A DNA stretch of 64,000 nucleotides from Bifidobacterium choladohabitans. Lineage in GTDB: Bacteria; Actinomycetota; Actinomycetes; Actinomycetales; Bifidobacteriaceae. Within the stretch, counting starts at the first letter, position 1; the number at the start of each line of letters is the position of its first letter. Shown piece after piece: positions 1 to 9,017 of this stretch. The notes beneath the pieces were generated by a model, which did not search any database, was not told the origin of the DNA, and was given only the letters and a program-made list of their open reading frames with translations. The translations under genes were made by a program, and so were the position numbers. The DNA is taken from positions 555,258 to 619,257 of the forward strand of contig NZ_JACFPL010000002.1 of the NCBI RefSeq assembly GCF_016102005.1, given 5' to 3'.

Positions 1-227
1 ATCAAAAGGCAGGCTTCCGTGCTGCTGCCGGACTGCGCAGGCTCTACTCCAGCAGGCATTTGACCCAACCAACAACCATTGCCAAGGCCATCGTTCGTGC
101 CTCGACGGTACGCTATCCCCGCCCACGTTACCTTCTGGGCTTCGGCGCCAAACCTCTGGTTGCCCTTCATGCCCTGCTCCCCACCCGTGCCTGGGACTAC
201 CTGATGGTCCATGCCAAGGACCTGTAA
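1..227 (+). CDS. C-terminal end of a short-chain dehydrogenase (partial)
   Basis: The window opens inside this gene; the reading frame begins at base 3 and ends at a TAA at 225-227. About 74 residues are visible. They contain the pattern RYLLGFGAKPLVALHALLP followed by a Trp-Asp-Tyr, which resembles the C-terminal tail of NAD(P)-dependent short-chain dehydrogenases of the retinol-dehydrogenase-like group, where RYxxGxxA is followed by a leucine-rich helix and LP. The Rossmann fold and the catalytic YxxxK lie outside the window, so substrate and cofactor cannot be judged. Start, length and operon partners are unknown. A weak hairpin lies about 50 bases downstream. Family assignment is fair, function unknown. 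Confidence 0.6.
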   Translation, partial: QKAGFRAAAGLRRLYSSRHLTQPTTIAKAIVRASTVRYPRPRYLLGFGAKPLVALHALLPTRAWDYLMVHAKDL

Positions 228-752
228 ATGAAGGTACAGGCTATTTCCAAGCCGAAACGAAAAGGGGAGTTTTATACTCTACTTGCGTAGAGAAAAATCT
301 TTTATTTCTTATAAATCAATATTGATGATCTATAAATAGTTAAATAGAATTAGAATTTTCTCTATGATACACTCTAGTTTTAATGCCAAAGAAACTGTAT
401 CCATACAAGTAGCTTGACAGTCATAACCGTAATCTCAATTGTTGCGACTCAAAAGTTCCATATAGTAACCATACGGCATGTAGACCAAAAGTTGATGCCT
501 ATCAAACGATTAAGAGTGCCGATATAATATTTCGCAAAATAAGAAGTAACTCCAGTAATTTTCATTAAAAGATAAAAAGAGAGTAACGGACACAATTGCT
601 GTCTGAACGCGAACAAGGCAAGCCCATTACTGACGACCTGCTCCTCAATAGTGCGGTCTATCAGCTTGATTATTCGTTGACCGGCTGAGTTCCGGCTTAC
701 TCTTCCGCTCCAAAACAGTATTGGCACCCCCATCAGGAACAGCCAAGCGACC
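228..752. other. AT-rich intergenic stretch without a supported gene
   Basis: Base composition drops sharply to AT-rich here. One minus-strand open frame (449-772) encodes 107 hydrophobic residues but has no Shine-Dalgarno sequence, no recognisable family and runs into the asparaginase remnant; I do not call it. Apart from the hairpin at 277-292 nothing functional is visible. The composition change marks the start of a decaying accessory zone. Confidence 0.5.
277..310 (+). terminator. Possible terminator of the dehydrogenase gene
   Basis: CTCTAC and GTAGAG (277-282 and 287-292) form a 6-bp stem with a TTGC loop, followed by A-rich then T-rich sequence. The position 50 bases after the stop fits a terminator, but the stem is short and there is no uninterrupted T run. 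Confidence 0.35.
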
Positions 753-1573
753 ATGTCGACAGAAAGAAACAAGGAAATGAGTGGTTCATCCCTGCAGCAA
801 GCAAGTCACAATCACTCCACCCGGGCATCTATTGGTACCTGGCGGATGGCCTATGAAAGTATGGTCAAGTCCAGTTCCAGTCTTGAAAAAGATGGATGGG
901 CGCGCGATGCTGTGGAAATGCTGATTCAAGAGGTTGAGTCCAACCCGGATTACACCTCCGTCGGTTATGGAGCCTTGCCCAACCAGGAAGGCATGATGGA
1001 GGTGGATGCCGCCTTCATGGACGGGAACAGCATGGCCTTGGTCGCAGTGGCCGGCATTCAGCATGTACTCCACCCACCCCATATCCGTGGCCAGACAGCT
1101 GAGCTGACGCCATACCAGTAGTTTCTTGGTCGGCACGGGGGCAACTCGCTATGATCAGGTCAGCAGATTCAAAATGCGCAATATGCTGACAGACAGGCCA
1201 GAAGACGCTGGAAGCTGCCAAGGCTGCAAGACCGGAGTCTGCCGGCCCCTACCGAGGGCACGATACTGTCGGGGCCATCTCCTTGGATATGCAAGGGGTC
1301 GATGGCTGCCGGCACATCGACATCTCGGCTCTTTTTAAGCAGCCAGGCAGAGTATGTGATTCTCCCCTGCCCGGCTCGGGCTTCTATGTAGACAGCGCCA
1401 TCGGAGGAGCGGCCGCTACCAACGTGAAATTCGCCTTTTGCACAGCCAGAGAAGGCGAGCAGATACAAATACTCAGGACCCACCCGGATGGCGAGGGCAG
1501 AACACAAATCGAGCCGGTGACAAAGGAATGGCTGCAGAAATATGAGCGCTCACTAAAGGCGCCCATCAAATGA
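753..1573 (+). pseudogene. Glycosylasparaginase / isoaspartyl peptidase remnant, multiply frameshifted
   Basis: Pieces of an Ntn-hydrolase of the N4-(beta-N-acetylglucosaminyl)-L-asparaginase / isoaspartyl peptidase family are spread over all three plus frames. Frame one (753-1123) has the family motifs VESNPDYTSVGYGALPN and AAFMDGNSMA and stops at TAG after TPYQ. A second frame continues with LVGTGATRYDQ and NMLTDR (about 1126-1190). A third holds the autocleavage HDTVG motif with its catalytic Thr (about 1258-1272) and GRVCDSPLPGSGFYVDS (about 1340-1400). Between them SMAAGTSTS lies in yet another frame. At least three frameshifts therefore break one ancestral gene of ordinary length; no intact enzyme can be made. 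Frame continuity around each motif shows small indels rather than a large deletion. Confidence 0.8.
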
Positions 1574-1740
1574 CCATTTTCAATATATTGGGCGCAGGGA
1601 CGGCAATGTTGCCTGATGAAAGCCATAAGTTTGAATAAACTCATTTTTTAATTTATGCATGCTAAACATGTGATTTTAAAATCAATAGCCTCAGGCAGGC
1701 CCGTCCAATCGTCACCGCCGACTGTTGGAGGGGGGGGGGC

Positions 1741-1863
1741 ATGCCGATCGGCTATGCGAGTGTGAGCGCACTTGAGCAGAATGAGGATCTGCAGACCGAC
1801 ACTCTCAAGAAGGCGAGGCGTGAGAGGATCTACGTCGATTATTCCTCAGGGGCCAAACGCCAG
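1741..1863 (+). pseudogene. Serine recombinase (resolvase/invertase) N-terminal stub
   Basis: The first 40 residues match the start of small serine recombinases: GYASVS (catalytic Ser region), then QNEDLQTDTLKKA, RIYVDYSSGAK. Intact family members have about 180-200 residues with a C-terminal helix-turn-helix. Here homology stops at SGAK and the frame runs on into what is the opposite strand of the DUF4062 remnant, so the gene was cut by a rearrangement. The start is preceded by GGAG that runs into ten consecutive G bases (1730-1739). It is a footprint of a mobile element or inversion system, not a working enzyme. Confidence 0.7.
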
Positions 1864-2344
1864 CCGTCCGCAGCCCGACCGAGCAGACGGATACCGCCAT
1901 GCCTGATGAGATGTTGGTCTTCAACATGTTCTCCGGGCTGGTATCGACATTCCAGAGTCCGACCATTTTGCTGCTTTCCGCTTCCTTAGTGAATTTCATG
2001 AGCTTGTCGTGCTCATCATCGTCTTACCAGCGTCTCTCGGCAGGCCGATTCTCGGGGTGGTTGCAGACGAAGGACGGCACCCTGACATCGGGGTTGGCTT
2101 TGGCCATCTCATACTCCTCATGCGTGTAGCTCCTGTCCTCGCCGGGAGTGAGGGTGCCGTACCTGCCGCCCAGAAGCAGCACGTAGATGTCGGTGTCATT
2201 GAGCCTTTCACGGATGTAGTCGAACTGGCTACTGTTGGAGGCCATGAAGTTCTTCATGGAATATAGCCTCCCCGACACAGTTGCGCGAATATCCTTCATA
2301 TCCTCGAAGGTCGAGCTGACGAACACCGCGTAATGTTTCCGTTC
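1850..2344 (-). pseudogene. DUF4062 domain protein, broken by an in-frame stop
   Basis: Read on the minus strand, the DUF4062 signature is clear: YAVFVSSTFEDMKDIR, then SQFDYIRERLNDTDIYVLLL, GGRYGTL and SYTHEEYEMAKAN. A TAA codon at 2024-2026 interrupts the gene after PENRPAERRW; the same frame continues with DDDEHDKLMKFTKEAESS and KMVGLWN, which again fits the family. No start codon with a ribosome site lies before the conserved KHYAVF, so the 5' end is probably lost too. The 3' end abuts the resolvase stub. DUF4062 is a TIR/SIR2-like fold often found at the N terminus of larger defence or signalling proteins; no such partner domain is left here. Confidence 0.7.
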
Positions 2345-2828
2345 CGCCTGTTTCGCTTGTGTTTTGCTCTGCTGGTGTACTTGCGGATCGTGCCCGTTGT
2401 CTAGCGTGCCTGCTTGCGATGTGGCACGAAAGACCTGGAAGATTTGGGTATCCAAGGATCTAGGCGGCAAGGGGAAGTCCGCCTCGGCTTTTCCGCCACG
2501 TTGACCCATGATGGCGAAACGGAGGAGGTACCGAGAAGTGGGGAAGCAGTCGGCTCCTCCGCGCATCATCCCGCCCACGTCAGCCAGAACGCGGACGGGA
2601 AGAATCATTGCCGATCCGGTGCAGGACCGGAGGATTGAGGATGCAGCCGGCGGCGGGAAGGCAGCCCGTCCGCCGCTGCATCCGGATCATCCCTGGCAGG
2701 GGATGACTGCCCAGCCAGGCTGAGAAATAGAGGCAACCAAAGAAGCAGGCGGCCGACAAAGAAGCCCGGATGGGAAGCATCGCAAGGAAGGGGCCGCACC
2801 CCTTTGCAGGGGTGCGGCTCGGATACCG
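2345..2828. other. Gene-free stretch between DUF4062 remnant and adhesin 3' end
   Basis: The sequence is GC-rich again from about 2400. Short open frames on both strands lack ribosome sites and family resemblance. The only structure seen is the hairpin at 2793-2818 that ends the adhesin gene. Confidence 0.4.
2793..2818 (-). terminator. Terminator of the adhesin gene
   Basis: GCCGCACCCCT (2793-2803) and AGGGGTGCGGC (2808-2818) form a perfect 11-bp stem with a 4-base loop, 10 bases beyond the adhesin stop codon. On the minus strand it is followed by CCCCTTCCTT, only moderately T-rich. Confidence 0.65.
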
Positions 2829-5800
2829 TCAGCGGGGCTGCTCGTCCTGCTGGCCTTCAGGCTCCGGCGCCCCGGCCTGGGCCATGACCTGCTCGCTGAA
2901 CGCGAGGGCCGCCTCATGGTTCTCCGCACGCCGACGACGCATCCAGCCTCCGCCCTGGACGGCCACATAGCCGCCCAGGAGCATCAGCCCGGCAGCCAGG
3001 ACGGCCAGGGCGATCTGTGAGCCCGTGGCGGGCAGGGCCGGAGGCTCGACCTTGCCGTTCCAGTCGTCGGTGTTGGACTCCACGGTGGTGTCCCCACACA
3101 GGGCCACCCCGTCGACCATGACCGCATCCTTGGGCGTCTCCTGGACGGGCTTGGCGTCGGGGTCCTTCGGGTCGAAGGGCTTGTCGTCGCCGGGGACCAC
3201 GCAGGGGGCCATCGGCCGGCCGGTCACCTTGGCCCGGTCGGTGTGGTGACCGGTGACGCCCTTGAGGGTGCCGTGCACATCCACATACTTGCCGGGCTTG
3301 AGCTGGTAGCCGGACCACCCGTCCGGATACTTCCAGTCCACGACCTGGCCGTCGCCGGCCACGGTCCTGTCCTCCAGCTTCAGGTCCCGGCCCAGGAAGA
3401 CGTCCCCCCGGCCCGTGTCGGGATCGACGCCAGACTCGTTGTAGATGCGCACCGTGATGTCGGTGTCGCCGTCCACCGTCAGGGCCTGCTTGGGGTCGTT
3501 GCGGTCGCCCTGGGGTAGGCCGCTCCTGGTGTCGAATTTGACGATCCTCAGCCTGGGGGTCATGTCCGGGGTCCGGGTCCACACCACGTTCGAGGGGTTC
3601 ACCTTGTCGTTGTAGCGTTCGGTGAAACGGTTCTCGTGATGCTTGGTGACGGCCAGACGCTTGCACTGGATGTAGGCGCGCCAGCCGGCATCACGGTCGC
3701 CGGACGCGGACACCAGCGCCAGGTAGGCGGGCGTGGCCTGGATGGTCACCTTGCCCGACCGGTCCTGCTCCAGGGTGAACAGCTCGCCCAGCTTCGGGGA
3801 GTCGAACCCGGAGCCGGCGATCCGGTCGCCCTTGCCGGCCAGCACCTTCCCGCCCTGGTACAGGTCGCGGGTGGCGTACACGGCCCACTGGCCCGTGTAC
3901 TGGTCGAACTTGGGATCCAGCTGGTCCTCGATCAGCCAACGGTCGGCCTGGGCGTATGCCCGGTTGGCCGGCAGGATGCTGCTGTCCAGCTGGTAGAGGA
4001 AGAGCCGGTCCTCGTAGATGCTCCTGCCGTTCGTGCTCTCCCCGTTGACCTTGACCACCACATCCTTGCTCGGGTTGATCGGCTTGAGCGGGTTGGACAC
4101 CTGGTTGGTCTGCTTGCGCAGGTCGTTGATGACCTGCGTGGCCTTGTTCTTCACCACGTAGCCGTCCTTGACCTTGATGACCCTGTAGGGAAGCACCAGG
4201 TCATAGGTGCGGCCCAGCAGGCCCTGGTCGATGGCCGGCTCGAGCAGCGGGTTGTGGCTCCTGGCGGCGTAGGCGGCCAGGTCGGCAGGCTGCGGGTCGC
4301 CCTTGAGGATCTCCCCGGTCGCCGGCACCCTGGTGTCCACGGTCCGGGCGAACGCGTAGACGACACCGTCCTTGACCTGGATGTTGAACTTCTGGGTGTA
4401 GTCCTTGCCGTCCGAACCCTGCACCTCGATACCGGAGGGGTCGATGGACAGGTACTCGTCGTCATAGTCGTCCACCAGGCCCAGCCGCCACACGGCGTAC
4501 GCCTGGTTGGTCTGCCTGGCGTCCAGGGTGACCCGGTAGTAGCCGGTGTCGCCCAGCAGGAGGGTCTTCCCGTCGATGCTGACGCTCTGGTCCTTCGAAC
4601 TGACGTCCTTCTTGACCGGGTTGAAGTCCGGCGGGGTGTTGAACACCTCGTTGGACGGGGTCAGGCTGTTGTTCAGGGTCAGCATCCACTGGTTGTTCAC
4701 CCTGTGCCCGGCAGGGGCCTGAGCATCGACGGTGCCCTCGAACCGCAGCTGGATGCGCGGATTCCCGCCTGCCCTCCACTGGCCGATCAGCGCCTGGTCG
4801 GTGAAGACGACCTGCACCAGGTGGTGAGCGTCATCCCACTTCGTGCTGTACCGGCTCTTGGGGATCACCCGGCCCGCGTCCAGGTCCATCAGCTCCAGGG
4901 TCTGCTTGTCGACCTTGAGCCACTGGTCGTAGGTGTCCGTGAGGATCACGCGGGACACCCCGTAGGCCAGGTCGGCGGGGAGCTTGGGCTGGGTGAGCAG
5001 CTGGTATTCGACCTTCTGGCCGGGGTAGACCAGCTTGCCGTCCACGCTGTCCTGGTCGCCGCCCTGGCTGGCCTCGGACACCACGTCCTTCTTCACCGGC
5101 GGCACGTACCCGCAGATCTTCGGCTCGTTGGTGGCCACCTTGTGGGTGTTGACCTGCTCGTAGGCGCTGTTGGTCAGGTCCGCGCCGGAGGCGCCGGGCT
5201 CCTTGCAGAAGGTCAGCTCGTCACCGGGCTGCCTGCCGAAGTCCCTGCGCACCTGGGCCGCGCCCTTGCCACGGGCGAAGCTGATCGACCCGGGGACGAG
5301 CATCGTCACCTGCAGGGGGTCCGCCATGCCCTTCAGGCCACGCAGGTATGCCGGCTTGGCCTTGGCCACGGCATGCGTGCCTTTCATGGTGATGTCGAAC
5401 CGGTCGGTCACATCCTGGCCCCGGTTGGCGATGTCGCTGACCGAGGAGGCGCGGTCGGTGCCGGCCTTGGCCTGGTAGACGCGGATCTTCGACACGTCGT
5501 CCGCCTTGAAGAGGTAGGACGCCTGTGACCAGTCGTCCCCGATCTCGAGCCGGGCGGGCGCCTCGATCAGGTCGGCCGCCACCGTGGCGTTCACCACCGA
5601 CGCCACCCTGTCGCCATCGAGGAACTTCGCATTGTCGGCGCCGGTCGTGTCCGTGCGGGACGGGTCGATGACCGCCGCCCACTTGCCCGTCGACGGGTCC
5701 TGCCTGATCCAGGACTTGTCGGGCTGGGGGCGCCACGTCGGGAACTCCTTGGCCCCCGTGTCCACGGCCGGCCGCTTGTTCCAACCCACCGTCGCATGGT

Positions 5801-7181
5801 CGCTGACCTTGCTGAAATCAGGCTTCGACACCCGCACGTCGAAGGACAGCTCGTACTGGTGCTCCAGCGGCATCTCCCCCTTGTCGGGGGTCCGGTCGGC
5901 CGTCAGCAGGCCCGTGGCCTGGTCCCAGACGACTTTGAACTCCCCGGCCACGTCACGGCCGTCGGTCAGATCCCGCAGCCTGATGTTCTCAACCGAGTAC
6001 GGGACACCATGCGGGTCGATCTGCTCGCGGAAATGCAGCTCATAGCCGCCACGGCCCGTGCCGGTCGTGATCGTCGTGCGGTTGACCATCCGGTCGGCCG
6101 AAGTGCCCTTCTGGATCTTCTTCACCGGGGCCGGCGGGGGAACCGAGGAGACGCTGAACACCTCACGCGGATCACGGTCCGGGGTGTCCACCGCACCATC
6201 CATGCGACCCTGCTGCGGCACCTGCACATCGAACCAGTACCGGCCCTCCTGCCAATGGGCCAGGCCGAAATCGGCCGGGGTGAACCCGACCCGCGCATCG
6301 CCCTGGTTGGGCAGAGCGGCGTTCTTCACCGCCTGCTTCGCGCCCACATACCCGTCAGGCTGGCCATCGTAATGCATGACCACCGTCGCATTCACATTCT
6401 CCCGGATCGGGGAACCCGAAGCATCCGCATGGATCACGTCCTGGACCTCATCGGTGCCGCCGACCACCATGGCCGTCGGCGACTGCTGATCCGTGGACAC
6501 CTGGAGACGATAATTCGCAGGCTTCGGCTCATACTGGTTGAGCATGATCACCACAACCGAAGTATGCGTGGCATCGCCCGCATACTCGTCGGCTAACCTA
6601 TCAACCGTGGTGCCAGGCTGATCAGAAAAAGGAGTATTAGTCATATAGCTAGCCCCGTGGTTGCTGAATGTCTTGCCCACCACGGTGTCTGCCCAATGGT
6701 TCATCCAGATGTCATGGCTGGCGCGGTCCAGGCCCTGATACACCTTGCCCGGGGTGGTGACCATGCCCACGCCCACCGTGCGGCACTGGCCATAGCCCGC
6801 CTGGTCGGGATTCGCCTCATTGAAACGCGCCAGGCAGTTCATGTTGGCCTCATTCAGGGCCTTGTCTATGGACCCCCACGCCTGCTCGTCGCGGATAGTC
6901 ACGCCCATCTCCGCCATCGCAGCCATGACCGCAGCCCGGTCGGCGCCGCCGAACCCGCCGTCCTCATTGTCCCGGTAGGCCCAGGATTGCGCAAACTTGC
7001 CCGAATGCGAGTTGCTGGTGTTGTCGCCGCCCGATCCGGCGCCGCCGGCGGCGACAGCCGGCTGGACGCCGATCAGCAGCGTGGCCCCGGCAGTGGCTAT
7101 GGCCACCGCCTTGCCCGCCCATCCGGAGCGCAGGCGCAAAAGCCGACACGCCCAGCGTCCGATCTTTCCTGGAGTCATCAT
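2829..7181 (-). CDS. LPATG-anchored giant surface adhesin with antigen I/II-like repeats
   Basis: This 1450-residue protein should be secreted and covalently fixed to peptidoglycan by a sortase. Residues 1-45 are a long signal peptide (Arg-rich n-region, hydrophobic core, cleavage near PAVAA). An N-terminal Trp-rich domain follows, then two beta-rich repeats. From about residue 690 come three related modules, each opening with Lys-Asp-Val (VKKDVVSEAS, VKKDVSSKDQ, SKDVVVKVNG), a short DG-K/NG segment and a Y-x-L/V strand; this resembles the isopeptide-stabilised C-terminal repeats of streptococcal antigen I/II adhesins. LPATG lies at residues 1383-1387, then a hydrophobic helix and RRRR. Unusually, about 32 further acidic, Gln/Glu-rich residues follow. 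The start has an AAGGGAAAC ribosome site; ATG codons at 7181 and 7178 are both possible. No sortase gene is in view. Role in host or cell adhesion is inferred. Confidence 0.8.
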   Translation of the reverse strand: MMTPGKIGRWACRLLRLRSGWAGKAVAIATAGATLLIGVQPAVAAGGAGSGGDNTSNSHSGKFAQSWAYRDNEDGGFGGADRAAVMAAMAEMGVTIRDEQAWGSIDKALNEANMNCLARFNEANPDQAGYGQCRTVGVGMVTTPGKVYQGLDRASHDIWMNHWADTVVGKTFSNHGASYMTNTPFSDQPGTTVDRLADEYAGDATHTSVVVIMLNQYEPKPANYRLQVSTDQQSPTAMVVGGTDEVQDVIHADASGSPIRENVNATVVMHYDGQPDGYVGAKQAVKNAALPNQGDARVGFTPADFGLAHWQEGRYWFDVQVPQQGRMDGAVDTPDRDPREVFSVSSVPPPAPVKKIQKGTSADRMVNRTTITTGTGRGGYELHFREQIDPHGVPYSVENIRLRDLTDGRDVAGEFKVVWDQATGLLTADRTPDKGEMPLEHQYELSFDVRVSKPDFSKVSDHATVGWNKRPAVDTGAKEFPTWRPQPDKSWIRQDPSTGKWAAVIDPSRTDTTGADNAKFLDGDRVASVVNATVAADLIEAPARLEIGDDWSQASYLFKADDVSKIRVYQAKAGTDRASSVSDIANRGQDVTDRFDITMKGTHAVAKAKPAYLRGLKGMADPLQVTMLVPGSISFARGKGAAQVRRDFGRQPGDELTFCKEPGASGADLTNSAYEQVNTHKVATNEPKICGYVPPVKKDVVSEASQGGDQDSVDGKLVYPGQKVEYQLLTQPKLPADLAYGVSRVILTDTYDQWLKVDKQTLELMDLDAGRVIPKSRYSTKWDDAHHLVQVVFTDQALIGQWRAGGNPRIQLRFEGTVDAQAPAGHRVNNQWMLTLNNSLTPSNEVFNTPPDFNPVKKDVSSKDQSVSIDGKTLLLGDTGYYRVTLDARQTNQAYAVWRLGLVDDYDDEYLSIDPSGIEVQGSDGKDYTQKFNIQVKDGVVYAFARTVDTRVPATGEILKGDPQPADLAAYAARSHNPLLEPAIDQGLLGRTYDLVLPYRVIKVKDGYVVKNKATQVINDLRKQTNQVSNPLKPINPSKDVVVKVNGESTNGRSIYEDRLFLYQLDSSILPANRAYAQADRWLIEDQLDPKFDQYTGQWAVYATRDLYQGGKVLAGKGDRIAGSGFDSPKLGELFTLEQDRSGKVTIQATPAYLALVSASGDRDAGWRAYIQCKRLAVTKHHENRFTERYNDKVNPSNVVWTRTPDMTPRLRIVKFDTRSGLPQGDRNDPKQALTVDGDTDITVRIYNESGVDPDTGRGDVFLGRDLKLEDRTVAGDGQVVDWKYPDGWSGYQLKPGKYVDVHGTLKGVTGHHTDRAKVTGRPMAPCVVPGDDKPFDPKDPDAKPVQETPKDAVMVDGVALCGDTTVESNTDDWNGKVEPPALPATGSQIALAVLAAGLMLLGGYVAVQGGGWMRRRRAENHEAALAFSEQVMAQAGAPEPEGQQDEQPR

Positions 7182-7239
7182 TTATGTTTCCCTTCCACTA
7201 TCATGAAGGGGACGGCCGATATGGTCGCCCACAAACAAC

Positions 7240-7282
7240 GCCAGCGGGATAGGAGACCTTCCAAGAAACCGGTCCCGCTGGC
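7240..7282 (-). terminator. Terminator between the two surface-protein genes
   Basis: GCCAGCGGGA (7240-7249) and TCCCGCTGGC (7273-7282) pair perfectly around a 23-base loop. It lies 14 bases past the stop of the coiled-coil membrane protein and upstream of the adhesin start, so the two genes are probably transcribed separately. Confidence 0.6.
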
Positions 7283-7296
7283 AAATTCTCAATCAA

Positions 7297-8361
7297 TCAG
7301 CCAATACCACAAGAACCATCCGGATTACAACCATGCATTGAAGTATCCGGACGATTTAGTCTGTCGCGCCAATTAGATCCACCGCCTTGTGGGGCTGATG
7401 GGGCTGCCGGCGCCTGCGAGGATCCGCCGCCTCCGCCGCCTCGATTGCCGGAAGGCCGGTAGGTGGGTCGGCGGGTTTGCGTGGAACCTCTCCTCCCACT
7501 GTTGGAGGAGGCCTGACGGCGCTGGGTGGTGCCCTGCCGTTGCGCCGGCTGCTGCTGTGCGGCCTGGGTCTGCGCCTGGGCTGCGGCCTGCTGGTCGGCC
7601 TGGCTCTTGGCCTGCATGGAGGCGTTCACCCGGTCGATGGCCGCCTGCAGGGCGCCTACCGCATTACGGTAGGCCTTCGCCTTGTCGCCCTCGGCCTGGC
7701 CGGCCTGGTCGATGGCCTGCTGCAGGCCGTCACGGGTCGCATTGTCGGCCACCTTCCCGTCCGAATCAGCCAGCAGCCTCGACGCCTCGCCCTTCTTCCC
7801 GTCCAGGGCGGTCCTGGCATCATCCAGGGCCTTCGCATCCCTGGACGCGAGCACAGCCTTGGCAGCCCTGGCCACAGCCGCATATTTGCCGTCGATTTTT
7901 CCGGCCTGGCCGGCCGCCGCGTTCAGATCCCCAGTGGACATGGAGGCCTTGCACTGGATTGTCTGCTGCCTGATCCCCTCGGCGTCCTTCACGCTGCGCG
8001 CCATGGCCACCACAGTGCTTGTGTCCTTGACCTGATCGGACTTTATGCCAGCCGCCTCGCGGTACTGCGTCAACCGGTCCGAACGGGTCTTGTCCTGCAG
8101 GGACTTGACCGCCTGGCTGCAGGAGTCCAACGCCGCATCATGCCGGCGGGATTCCACCACGCGCCAGCCCACAAGACCAGCCACGACCACCACCACCACG
8201 ACCACGGCGACAACCACCGGCACCAGCCACTTCGGTCGTGGCTTGCCCGGCGGATCTCCCCCGTCCTCCGGCACGATCGCCGGCGGCGCTTGGTCTTCCC
8301 CCTCGGCTTGATCGGACACACTATGCAGGTCCATAGTCCCCTCATCTTCATGATCCGCCAT
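7297..8361 (-). CDS. Single-pass membrane protein with coiled-coil extracellular region
   Basis: The 354-residue protein starts with about 42 acidic cytoplasmic residues, then a very Val-rich membrane helix (about residues 46-68), so it should sit as a type II-like single-pass protein with its C-terminal bulk outside. The outer part is rich in Ala, Lys, Asp and Gln with heptad-like spacing (about 75-260), has two Cys residues (DSCSQA, IQCKAS), then a Gln/Ala stretch, a Ser/Arg/Gly-rich linker with a GGGGGG run and a C-terminal tail GCNPDGSCGIG with two more Cys. I chose the ATG at 8361 over the one at 8379 because AGAGGGA sits 6 bases before it. Some bifidobacterial homologues are labelled colicin transporter by similarity of the coiled coil; that name has no support here. 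Next to the adhesin, it may act at the cell surface. Confidence 0.65.
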   Translation of the reverse strand: MADHEDEGTMDLHSVSDQAEGEDQAPPAIVPEDGGDPPGKPRPKWLVPVVVAVVVVVVVVAGLVGWRVVESRRHDAALDSCSQAVKSLQDKTRSDRLTQYREAAGIKSDQVKDTSTVVAMARSVKDAEGIRQQTIQCKASMSTGDLNAAAGQAGKIDGKYAAVARAAKAVLASRDAKALDDARTALDGKKGEASRLLADSDGKVADNATRDGLQQAIDQAGQAEGDKAKAYRNAVGALQAAIDRVNASMQAKSQADQQAAAQAQTQAAQQQPAQRQGTTQRRQASSNSGRRGSTQTRRPTYRPSGNRGGGGGGSSQAPAAPSAPQGGGSNWRDRLNRPDTSMHGCNPDGSCGIG

Positions 8362-9017
8362 GAATATCCCTCTTCTCATCTACGCGGATTACTGGTGTAT
8401 TCTTCCATCGTAACCGCGCGCGCAGCGTTAAAGTAAATTCCTGTACTTAAACCAGTCATCCTTACTTCAGAACCCTGACGGCGTAAACCGCAGATAAATT
8501 TTGGCTGACAAGTCTCAGGTTCGCCAAGGGGCTGGATATGCATCCCCCCAATCAGGCCGGGGGTCTTCTTTTCCCCGCCGTCCTTCCCGCGAACGAGGGA
8601 TCGACGCACGTACTTGGCCAACGTGCCGCGCCCGCAGCCCAAACTGCCAGCGCACCAACAATACGGTTTGCCCCCGCAGGACATCCTCGGTCACCAACAC
8701 CAACGACTGTCACCTGCACTGCACCCCCTCTCCTCATGTAGGCGTAAAACATGTCGGCTCATCTTCGCATCCACAAAAATCCCATGGATCCCCACGCCAT
8801 AGCCGGCTGCAATCCAGACTCCGACCGCAGCCGTTACGCCTTCTTCAATACAGAATACACCAAAATTCTCATATTCAATAAATACGATGACATATAATGC
8901 TGTAATTCTGGTATTCCAGAGGATAAACAGAGAATTTCCCCAACTTGTTGAAGAAGGGCCTGAGACGTGATCTCCATTGTCCGAAAAAGGCTTGCCTGTG
9001 CCGTAAACTGGCTTCTG
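8362..9017. other. Intergenic stretch with one terminator-like hairpin
   Basis: No frame on either strand has a ribosome site plus a recognisable protein. A C-run and a G-run (8545-8549 and 8559-8563) could pair and are followed by TCTTCTTTT, which looks like a factor-independent terminator on the plus strand although no plus-strand gene precedes it. From about 8740 the sequence becomes AT-rich. Confidence 0.35.

Noticed and set aside
449..772. 107-residue hydrophobic minus-strand frame
   Set aside because: No ribosome site, no family, overlaps the asparaginase remnant in an AT-rich zone where chance hydrophobic frames are common.
3636..5528. 630-codon plus-strand open frame within the adhesin gene
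   Set aside because: Antisense of a GC-rich repetitive gene; composition is Val/Gly/Asp/His-rich shadow coding with no domain.
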